DNA of 5,554 nt. Origin: Cloacimonetes bacterium UBA6081. GTDB lineage: Bacteria; Cloacimonadota; Cloacimonadia; Cloacimonadales; Cloacimonadaceae. Positions 1 to 5,554 of the stretch are shown in pieces. The stretch covers positions 1 to 5,554 of the forward strand of contig DIXL01000085.1 of the NCBI GenBank assembly GCA_002428685.1, read 5' to 3'. The notes beneath the pieces were generated by a model. That model had not been told where the DNA came from and did not search any database. It saw nothing but the letters and a program-made list of their open reading frames with translations. The number at the start of each line of letters is the position of its first letter. Within the stretch, counting starts at the first letter, position 1. The position numbers and the translations under genes are program-made.

Positions 1-98
1 GAAAAAAATGGGGGGATGCCTCAAAATCACGTATTTATTAAAATTTTAGCCTCAAGGTTACTGTGCTAAATGAGGAACATTTCAAGCTTCCTATGATG

Positions 99-154
99 TG
101 CCGTTCCCGCGGAGGCGGGAAACCAGCTCTGTAAAGAGTTCCGTAGGAACGGCA
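99..154. repeat. Second, overlapping inverted repeat with nested hairpins
   Basis: TGCCGTTCC (99-107) is the exact reverse complement of GGAACGGCA (146-154). Between and overlapping them are three smaller perfect hairpins: TTCCCGC/GCGGGAA (104-110/115-121), CTCT/AGAG (127-130/135-138) and GTTCC/GGAAC around GTA (138-142/146-150). The segment could fold as a branched structure, or switch between alternative pairings because bases 104-107 and 146-150 are shared. It overlaps the left arm of the longer inverted repeat, which suggests a composite element. Function unknown. Confidence 0.6.
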
Positions 155-233
155 GATACCTGCTATATTTCAGCAATCGTTGGGTGTCATCCCTCTGGGA
201 TTCTTCAGGGCTGGATTCCCGCCTCCGCGGGAA
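104..233. repeat. Long inverted repeat, REP/MITE-like intergenic element
   Basis: Positions 104-127 and 210-233 are reverse complements at 23 of 24 bases, with 82 bp between them. Each arm is also a hairpin by itself: TTCCCGC, a 4-nt loop, then GCGGGAA (104-110/115-121 and 216-222/227-233). The GC-rich arms stand out from AT-richer surroundings. The form resembles short palindromic repeats that are dispersed between genes in many bacteria; calling it REP or MITE-like is inference, as no second copy is visible here. No open frame for a transposase is present. It lies downstream of the second gene, where it could protect the mRNA 3' end or impede transcription, but no U-tract follows either hairpin on the transcribed strand. 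Confidence 0.7.
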
Positions 234-306
234 AGACAGTGTTACCGCTGTGCCATTCGTACATGTTGTAACGTCATAAGAAACTTGTCAAGACACGGTC
301 TTTGAT

Positions 307-2796
307 TTATTTTAACAAAACCAGTCTGCGAGGTTTCTCTGGTTTACCATCAATGTTCAAGCGCAGGAAATAGATACCAGAGGCTAAATGCCTGCCTGCT
401 TCATCACAGCCTTCCCACATAGCAAGTTGTTCGCCTTTGCTTTGAGATTCGCTGATTAATGTTTTCACCAATTGACCTTTCAGGTTATAGATTTGCAACG
501 TTACTTTGGCAGCTTTTGTGAGGTGGTAACGGATGTTTACATGATCAGTGAAAGGGTTGGGATAGATGGAAATCAGCATTTCTGATAGTGGAGGAACTAT
601 GAATGGATCTGTATTAGACACGTATGGTGCTGAACCATATTCATAACAGCCCATATCTATCCTGCCACCCCAAACCCGATGATTACCTGCCAGATCATAA
701 GGTAATAATCCCAAACCTGTTGTATCTGGGGTTGCTGTATTTATACAGGGTGAATTTGCCGATAAAGCTGCATAAAGGGGATTTTCAGGGTGCAAACTGT
801 AAAACTCCGGATACTGGCTGATATTGGTATCGGCATAATAGATGTTATTTGCAGCACTGCTCAATATCCCCCCAGAGCCATTGCGGATATTGTTATAATC
901 CAGATAGATATTGGAAACAGGAACAATTGGGGGAGAGTTTATCACCGAGAACTCATAATTGCACTCAGGATTGTAGAAGATATTGTTTTGCAACTGAATA
1001 TTGCCGATCAAACTTACTGCTGAAGGCCAGCCATGATTGTTGATGAAGGTGTTATTGGTGAGCTTAAAGCTATCTATGCTCCTATTAGAAAAAAGTATTG
1101 GCCTGTATATGTCTGAGTTAAGGTTGCTGAACAAGCAATTGCTGATATTAACGTCAATGGGACCATTATCGCTACGCCCATTTGAGATATTAAAAGCAGG
1201 CTGTTCCGGAGCTGTATAAAAATCGCGGAACACACAATTTTGCACTGTAATAGACTCATTTACATCCACGTCAAACATGGTCATTGGTTCTCTTCCACTG
1301 GGATCATTGAATACGGAAGTAATATTGCTGAATTCGCAGTCAATAACGGATCCGCTTATCCAATCTGAACTGTATATCCCCCCAATTTCCGTTGTACTTA
1401 TGTCTGTTACTTTCACTTTGATTAGATAAGTGTCTGTAGGTCCAAGCAACATCATGGAACCCAAATATCCAATTACAGCATTACTGATTTCAATGTTGGA
1501 AATTGAAGTATGCGAACTGTATCCATTTATTCGTATTGGGAAAATAGGAAAATATACAGTTGATGTGATTTTTATACCCCGGATACCGGCATTCTTGTTA
1601 CTTACACCTGATATTACTAAGTTTATAATTCCTATTATGTTACTTGTTACGGTTAAAAAAGTAGAGTCTGGCCCTGCCCCTGCTATGTTGACAAATGACC
1701 TCAAGGGAATTGGAGGGTAAAGCTGATCATCACTTGTGTAAGTACCCGGCAGAATGTGCACGGTTTTTATGTTGGTGCTGTCTGCTGCTATCTTATGCAC
1801 CGCTTTGGCGATAGTTTTCATTGCTTCTGCAGGTGAAAAGCCACTGTTGCTATCATCTCCATCCGGGCGGACATACAAATCACGGTTTGCTTCCCTGCGG
1901 TAAGGCTGCAGATAATGAACCGTATCAGTGTATCCCTGCGTCTGCGTAAAATTGGCATGGCGACCGAAATAGAAATCTCCGGGATTGGGAACAGAGACCA
2001 TGTCCAAATAGATATCCAAATTTGCCATTATATCAATAACATATACATCACAGGGGTTTGTGCTATAGTTCTCGTAAATAGAGCAGAGGTTGGCTTGATC
2101 AAAAACAATGTTGGGAATCACCGTTCTGCTACTCCAAAGCAATACCCCACCTCCTGAAGCGGAAGCTTGATTGTGGTGGATTTTTATTCCGCTGAGGTTA
2201 AGTGATGCTTCGAAAGCAAATAACCCCCCTCCCATAGTGGAGAGATTATTCTTTATGATACAGTTTGTTATTGTTACAGTGCAATTGTTATATACAAAGA
2301 TACCACCTCCGGATCGATCATTCTGCGCCCCAAACGGATAGCCAATGCCATGTTCCAGGGTAAAGCCACGCAGGGCGGCACCTTGTTCCTGATTGTAGAA
2401 ACGGACGCAGGAACCGGCATTGTTGCCGTCTATTATCGTGCTGCTGATATAGGTACTATCACTCGTGGTTGCTTCCAGGGAACAGAGGGTAATTATCTTA
2501 CCACCATATACCACATTCTCATAATATCTGCCGGGATGAACCAAGACCATATCGCCATTAACCGATGCATCTATTGCGCTTTGGATAGTAGTGTATGGCT
2601 GTGAGCCATCTATGGCTACCTGAAGTGTAATGGCAGACAATGACCCAGTAATAATGAACCACAGAGGAACACAGAAACAAAGCAACTTTATCGCACTGCT
2701 ACATCTCACCTTGAGCCGTTGGTCTAAGCTTCTGGGTAACATAACTGAAAGAGTTTTACCTGTTGCCGACTTGTGCACTCGGGTATATCTCTTCAT
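307..2796 (-). CDS. Secreted protein with two tandem beta-helix modules and C-terminal type IX-type sorting domain, 829 aa
   Basis: Probably a surface or extracellular protein exported like its neighbour; ligand unknown. The start used is the ATG at 2796-2794, because AGAGGA lies 8 nt upstream. An in-frame TTG at 2817 would add 7 residues (836 aa). Numbering from that TTG: 8-62 is a long, strongly basic N-terminal region ending in a hydrophobic core (IKLLCFCVPLWFIITGSLSA). Module 1 (about 63-250) has a cap with VHPGRYYENV, then three coils marked GGGI/GGGL/GGGV at 170, 196 and 222, exactly 26 residues apart. After a linker (about 250-312), module 2 (about 313-726) starts with a second cap (LYVRPDGDDSNSG, ILPGTY) and ends with NSPCIN (688-693) and DMGCYEY (721-727), a common end of bacterial beta-helix proteins. 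The sorting domain (745-836) has ISIYPNPFTDHVNIRY, IYNLKGQLVKTL, MWEGCDEAG, SGIYFLRL and RRLVLLK. The gene starts 28 nt after the previous stop, so one transcript is likely. No catalytic residues were recognised; enzyme or adhesin cannot be decided. Confidence 0.92.
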   Translation of the reverse strand: MKRYTRVHKSATGKTLSVMLPRSLDQRLKVRCSSAIKLLCFCVPLWFIITGSLSAITLQVAIDGSQPYTTIQSAIDASVNGDMVLVHPGRYYENVVYGGKIITLCSLEATTSDSTYISSTIIDGNNAGSCVRFYNQEQGAALRGFTLEHGIGYPFGAQNDRSGGGIFVYNNCTVTITNCIIKNNLSTMGGGLFAFEASLNLSGIKIHHNQASASGGGVLLWSSRTVIPNIVFDQANLCSIYENYSTNPCDVYVIDIMANLDIYLDMVSVPNPGDFYFGRHANFTQTQGYTDTVHYLQPYRREANRDLYVRPDGDDSNSGFSPAEAMKTIAKAVHKIAADSTNIKTVHILPGTYTSDDQLYPPIPLRSFVNIAGAGPDSTFLTVTSNIIGIINLVISGVSNKNAGIRGIKITSTVYFPIFPIRINGYSSHTSISNIEISNAVIGYLGSMMLLGPTDTYLIKVKVTDISTTEIGGIYSSDWISGSVIDCEFSNITSVFNDPSGREPMTMFDVDVNESITVQNCVFRDFYTAPEQPAFNISNGRSDNGPIDVNISNCLFSNLNSDIYRPILFSNRSIDSFKLTNNTFINNHGWPSAVSLIGNIQLQNNIFYNPECNYEFSVINSPPIVPVSNIYLDYNNIRNGSGGILSSAANNIYYADTNISQYPEFYSLHPENPLYAALSANSPCINTATPDTTGLGLLPYDLAGNHRVWGGRIDMGCYEYGSAPYVSNTDPFIVPPLSEMLISIYPNPFTDHVNIRYHLTKAAKVTLQIYNLKGQLVKTLISESQSKGEQLAMWEGCDEAGRHLASGIYFLRLNIDGKPEKPRRLVLLK
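2077..2310 (-). repeat. Three 26-residue beta-helix coils with GGG(I/L/V) starts, within the second gene
   Basis: In the protein (TTG numbering) GGGIFVY begins at 170, GGGLFAF at 196 and GGGVLLW at 222, an exact 26-residue period equal to 78 bp. The first two coils each include a buried (I/L)-x-(I/L)-x-x-x-x-I strand ending in an Asn (IIKNN, IKIHHN). This is protein-level structural repetition; the DNA of the three units has diverged, so it is not a recent tandem duplication. GGGI coils also occur in the neighbouring protein at residues 151, 181 and 226. Confidence 0.6.
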
Positions 2797-2804
2797 TTCT
2801 TCAT

Positions 2805-2810
2805 TCCTCT
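2805..2810 (-). promoter_or_regulatory. Shine-Dalgarno site of the second gene
   Basis: On the minus strand AGAGGA lies 8 nt before ATG (2796-2794), good spacing for ribosome binding. The alternative TTG at 2817-2815 lies upstream of this motif and has only AACTAAAGA before it, a poor match. The site therefore supports a start 7 codons inside the longest open frame. It sits in the short gap after the stop of the preceding gene, so the second gene can be translated from a shared mRNA. Confidence 0.7.
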
Positions 2811-2824
2811 GTGGCAATCTTTAG

Positions 2825-5530
2825 TTATTTCAGCATCAGCATCTTTTTGGTGATGCTCTTACCATGGCCGATTAACCGGTAATAATAGATACCGCTGGAG
2901 CAGGCTCTACCAGTGCTGTCCTTACCATCCCAGATAATAGAATGGGGACCTATTGACTCATGCTTGTTCAGCAGATGTTTTATCAGTTGACCCTTGAGGT
3001 TATAGATAGAGATCTGAACCTCTCCATCTTCAGGCATTTCATAGCTGATTGTTGTGGTAGGATTAAATGGGTTGGGGTAGTTTTGGTTCATGGTAGTAAT
3101 GGCAGATACGGGACTACAATTCTGCAGATCAGCAATGCTTACCATATAATAAGTGCTTGGGCTTTTTACCTGCTGGAACTGTTTACCTCTCATCCTGTAA
3201 ATACTCTTATTAATTGGAGCAGATTTTGCCGGATAGTAGAACACCAGATAGGAGTTTTCCGGGGTGATAACTTCTCCATTATCCAGATAGGCACAAATCT
3301 GCAGCAAACTATCTTCCACCACCACCGCACCTTTGCACACATCGTTTACATAAAGCCCAATTTCGGAAGGCAAATCTCCAGCCTTGGCATCTGGAAGAGA
3401 GAGATAGAAGGGCGTATAGGAGGGCTTTTCTGTGTAATTGAATGCGGTGGGGGTTCCCAAAGTGAAAGGCTGAACGGGATTGGGATTGTTCCAGATATAC
3501 GAGCAATCCCTATTACTATGCAAAATTACCAAATCGCCATAATTTAGGATAAAGCTCTCTCCATGTATCCAGGAACCATCAGCTTGTTTAATCATGGTCC
3601 ATTTGGCAGTTTCAATTTTGGTTAGATAATCAAGCACCGAAGCGAGCGCATTAAGAGGTCTGGCACTTTCTCTCACAAAATAACCAACCCAGTTTGTGCC
3701 ATATTCAGCCATATTATGTAAGTTCACCACCGTCTCAGGAGGAATTAAAGAACCGGGTGAGTGAAGGTTGATCGTGACAGTACAATTGTCCTGGAGTTTC
3801 ACTTTGTAGCCCTGAGTACTGTTGACAATCTCGTTCCTATTTTCAAGCCAACCTCCAGCAAATCTCATCTGGTGAATATCTTCTTGTTGGTATGGCTTAT
3901 ACATTACGTAATCTAAGATGCTTGGGTTTATTATCGGGCTAAAGAAAATCTCGTTCACGCTAGAATCATTAGTAATTTCGTTTAAAACCGGATAGCACAT
4001 CCATTTTATGGTTTCCCTGCCAATAGAGCTTGGCATTGCATATCGCTCATAATCATGTGCTATTACGTATGGCTTTGCACCCATATCGCAAGGCGTTCCA
4101 TCAGTTATATCCAAGATCCAGGGATTCCCTCTGTCTATGCAAGGGCTAATTACGCTTGTGTCCCATCTTAGACTGAAGTTGTGATTGGTCGAATCTATAA
4201 ACAAGGGATCCATATCTATGCTGCCGTTACTTTCATCCCTGTACAATGCTGTATTGTGAACATCATTTACACAGCAGAATTTGATGGGGATTCTTTTTTC
4301 GACAAAATCACCCTGAGTAGTATAGAACCCCCCATATAATTGGTGAACAAAGGAAACATTCTGGTCATTTAGCGAGGCTCCGGCAGTGTTATCGTGCACA
4401 ATATTATTGTTGATTGTGCCCAGAATGTGGTTCTCATCAATAAGCCTGGATATTCCTACCGCCGTGTTTACATAAGGATCATGGAGACCGGCTGTTTCGG
4501 AAATAATTCGGTTGTCTGTGATTGTGCAATTGTTTATTTCTACATGATTATAGCCTTCATTCCCAGGATCGGGTAGATGTACCCCTCGTTGAATTTGAAT
4601 TGTTGCCCTGAATGGCCAATCAAATGTCCCCATCTGACCATTCAAGGTTCTCGTAACGTTATTGTAAACTTCGCAGTATTCCATAATCATACCAACATCG
4701 TCACTATCGCAGATATTTCTCCATACCAAAGCAGATGCATTGCCATAACACAACGGATTATACAATTCGTGGCTCTCTTCAAGATAAGACCGATTACCAT
4801 ATATTTTGCATTTAGATACCGTTGACCAGCCGCCTGCAAGGTATATCCCACCACCTTTTGAGCCATTATAATCACCTACACCTCCATGGCTATCTGGCGG
4901 TAGTTCTGTATTCCTGAAATATAAGGCATTGTTATGAATATCTGTGTTCGTAATTGTAAAACTCGCATATTCTCCGTAAATGCCACCACCCCAGCATGCG
5001 TAGTTTTCGTAAATGTTACACCAATCAATGCTAACATGCTGCTCCAGGTTATCATCTCCAATCACACAAATACCACCTCCGCGTGACCAGCTATTTGGAT
5101 GATACATGTCATCATCTACCAATCCTCTGCCATTTTTGATGCTTAATCCCCAAAAACTGATCACTCCGCTACAGTTTTTGATTAAGAAAACAGAATCAAA
5201 CACATCTTCTCCACCCTGGATGATAGTGGACAAAATAATCTCTTCAGTATTTATCAGAGGATCGTAGGTGCTCCTAACGGTCAGATTGCGGGGGAAACCA
5301 GTTAGTGTTAAGTTTTCGCGATATGTGCCGGGTAATATTGTAATGATATCTACTGTTGCATCTCCATCAGCACAGGCTAAGGCATCTCCTACAAGTCTAT
5401 AAGGGTAAAGTGGTGACCCATCCGGCTCTAATGCTACCGAATCAATATTTACAAAAATTTCACGAGTCCATGCGGTACTACAAAAAACCAGCATTAACAA
5501 CAGAAACGGCAGTGTCTTACGAATAGACAT
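2825..5530 (-). CDS. Secreted right-handed beta-helix protein with C-terminal type IX-type sorting (FlgD-Ig-like) domain, 901 aa
   Basis: Probably an exported cell-surface or extracellular protein; ligand or substrate unknown. Seen: a signal peptide at residues 1-20 (basic MSIRK, then a hydrophobic LPFLLLMLVF core, cleavage near STA-W). Residues about 24-487 form a parallel beta-helix. They open with a cap containing LPGTY, continue with coils marked GGGI (151, 181, 226) and rungs of the form C-x-(I/V)-x-x-N (for example WCNIYEN, KCKIYGN, YCEVYNN, NCTITDN), and close with DPLF...NFSL...SPCIDRGNP (441-470). Residues about 500-690 (Trp-rich, with GYKVKL and NWVGYF) and 691-805 are beta-rich segments of uncertain family. 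Residues 815-901 are the sorting domain: NYPNPFNPTTTISYEMP, IYNLKGQLIK, IIWDGKDSTG, SGIYYYRL, final KKMLMLK. In Bacteroidota such tails direct type IX export; applying that here is inference. The ATG is chosen for the signal peptide directly behind it. No Shine-Dalgarno is visible; a 14-base homopolymer lies just upstream, and the frame stays open to the window edge. No lyase or other catalytic motif was recognised. First gene of a likely two-gene unit. Confidence 0.93.
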   Translation of the reverse strand: MSIRKTLPFLLLMLVFCSTAWTREIFVNIDSVALEPDGSPLYPYRLVGDALACADGDATVDIITILPGTYRENLTLTGFPRNLTVRSTYDPLINTEEIILSTIIQGGEDVFDSVFLIKNCSGVISFWGLSIKNGRGLVDDDMYHPNSWSRGGGICVIGDDNLEQHVSIDWCNIYENYACWGGGIYGEYASFTITNTDIHNNALYFRNTELPPDSHGGVGDYNGSKGGGIYLAGGWSTVSKCKIYGNRSYLEESHELYNPLCYGNASALVWRNICDSDDVGMIMEYCEVYNNVTRTLNGQMGTFDWPFRATIQIQRGVHLPDPGNEGYNHVEINNCTITDNRIISETAGLHDPYVNTAVGISRLIDENHILGTINNNIVHDNTAGASLNDQNVSFVHQLYGGFYTTQGDFVEKRIPIKFCCVNDVHNTALYRDESNGSIDMDPLFIDSTNHNFSLRWDTSVISPCIDRGNPWILDITDGTPCDMGAKPYVIAHDYERYAMPSSIGRETIKWMCYPVLNEITNDSSVNEIFFSPIINPSILDYVMYKPYQQEDIHQMRFAGGWLENRNEIVNSTQGYKVKLQDNCTVTINLHSPGSLIPPETVVNLHNMAEYGTNWVGYFVRESARPLNALASVLDYLTKIETAKWTMIKQADGSWIHGESFILNYGDLVILHSNRDCSYIWNNPNPVQPFTLGTPTAFNYTEKPSYTPFYLSLPDAKAGDLPSEIGLYVNDVCKGAVVVEDSLLQICAYLDNGEVITPENSYLVFYYPAKSAPINKSIYRMRGKQFQQVKSPSTYYMVSIADLQNCSPVSAITTMNQNYPNPFNPTTTISYEMPEDGEVQISIYNLKGQLIKHLLNKHESIGPHSIIWDGKDSTGRACSSGIYYYRLIGHGKSITKKMLMLK

Positions 5531-5537
5531 TGCTATC

Positions 5538-5551
5538 GGGGGGGGGGGGGG
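5538..5551. repeat. 14-base G homopolymer (poly-C on the coding strand) beside the start of the first gene
   Basis: Fourteen consecutive G on the plus strand, followed only by AAA to the window end. Read in the gene direction it is TTT, 14 C, GATAGCA, ATG. It occupies the place where a ribosome binding site or the end of a promoter would be. Such tracts are prone to slippage and can be phase-variable switches. Low-complexity G runs at the end of an assembled sequence can also be artefacts of short-read chemistry. The reading frame passes through the tract without a stop (CCC codons), so an upstream start outside the window is not formally excluded. Confidence 0.75.
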
Positions 5552-5554
5552 AAA

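Larger units (their letters stand above)
1..306. other. Intergenic region downstream of the two genes
   Basis: No credible coding frame, tRNA or rRNA piece was seen. The middle (99-233) holds the inverted repeats listed separately. The left end carries 7 A followed by T and 6 G (2-15), and a direct repeat GCCTCAA at 18-24 and 49-55. On the transcribed (minus) strand the A run reads as 7 T, but there is no stable GC hairpin immediately before it, so no terminator is called. Positions 234-306 show nothing beyond short, weak palindromes. Confidence 0.6.

Noticed and set aside
1..60. Rho-independent terminator using the T run (2-8 on the minus strand)
   Set aside because: The run is preceded by poly-C and AT-rich sequence; I found no stable GC stem immediately before it, only weak pairing between CTCAAAAT and ATTTTAG.
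99..240. CRISPR array or attachment site
   Set aside because: The repeats are inverted and present as a single pair, not regularly spaced direct repeats; there is no cas gene, integrase or tRNA nearby.
2797..2817. TTG at 2817 as start of the second gene
   Set aside because: Only the longest open frame supports it. The AGAGGA motif lies downstream of this TTG and is well spaced for the ATG at 2796; TTG has no good motif before it. It is kept as an alternative only.
2960..3547. Plus-strand open frame of 195 codons
   Set aside because: It lies fully antisense to the convincing first gene (sorting domain and preceding beta-rich segment), shows no recognisable domain or ribosome binding site, and is explained by codon bias of the opposite strand. 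The shorter plus-strand frames are of the same kind.
640..5461. Pectate lyase or other polysaccharide-degrading enzyme
   Set aside because: The beta-helix fold is shared with such enzymes, but no catalytic motif or Ca-binding Asp cluster of a known lyase or glycosidase family could be recognised, so only the fold is called.
1..5554. Circular molecule (end GAAA matching start GAAA)
   Set aside because: A four-base overlap is expected by chance, and there are no replication or mobilisation genes.

Overview
The window suggests an anaerobic member of the FCB group (Fibrobacteres-Chlorobi-Bacteroidetes), most likely Cloacimonadota (WWE1). It encodes two large secreted right-handed beta-helix proteins. 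Both end in a type IX secretion / FlgD-Ig-like C-terminal domain of the style [N]YPNPFxP ... IYNLKGQL(V/I)K ... W(D/E)G ... SGIY(F/Y) ... LK. The lineage is inferred from protein style only. No rRNA, tRNA or housekeeping marker is present, so Bacteroidota and other FCB phyla remain possible.

Layout: all coding is on the minus strand, so transcription runs from high to low coordinates. Positions 5538-5551 hold a run of 14 G (poly-C on the coding strand), 7 nt before the ATG of the first gene. Gene 1 (5530 to 2825) encodes a 901-residue protein: signal peptide, one long beta-helix, two less familiar beta-rich segments, and the C-terminal sorting domain. Gene 2 follows almost at once (annotated start 2796, stop at 307). 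Its visible Shine-Dalgarno sequence AGAGGA selects an ATG over an upstream in-frame TTG. It encodes an 829-residue protein with an unusually long N-terminal extension before the signal hydrophobic core, two consecutive beta-helix modules and the same type of C-terminal domain.

Positions 1-306 carry no credible gene. They hold GC-rich, hairpin-forming inverted repeats that look like a REP/MITE-type intergenic repeat. No clear rho-independent terminator was found.

The two genes are probably one transcription unit for two cell-surface or extracellular proteins that share an export route. Their ligands cannot be read from the sequence. No catalytic motif was recognised, so adhesion or polysaccharide binding is only a guess. 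There is no sign of a CRISPR array, phage genes, transposase or RNA gene.
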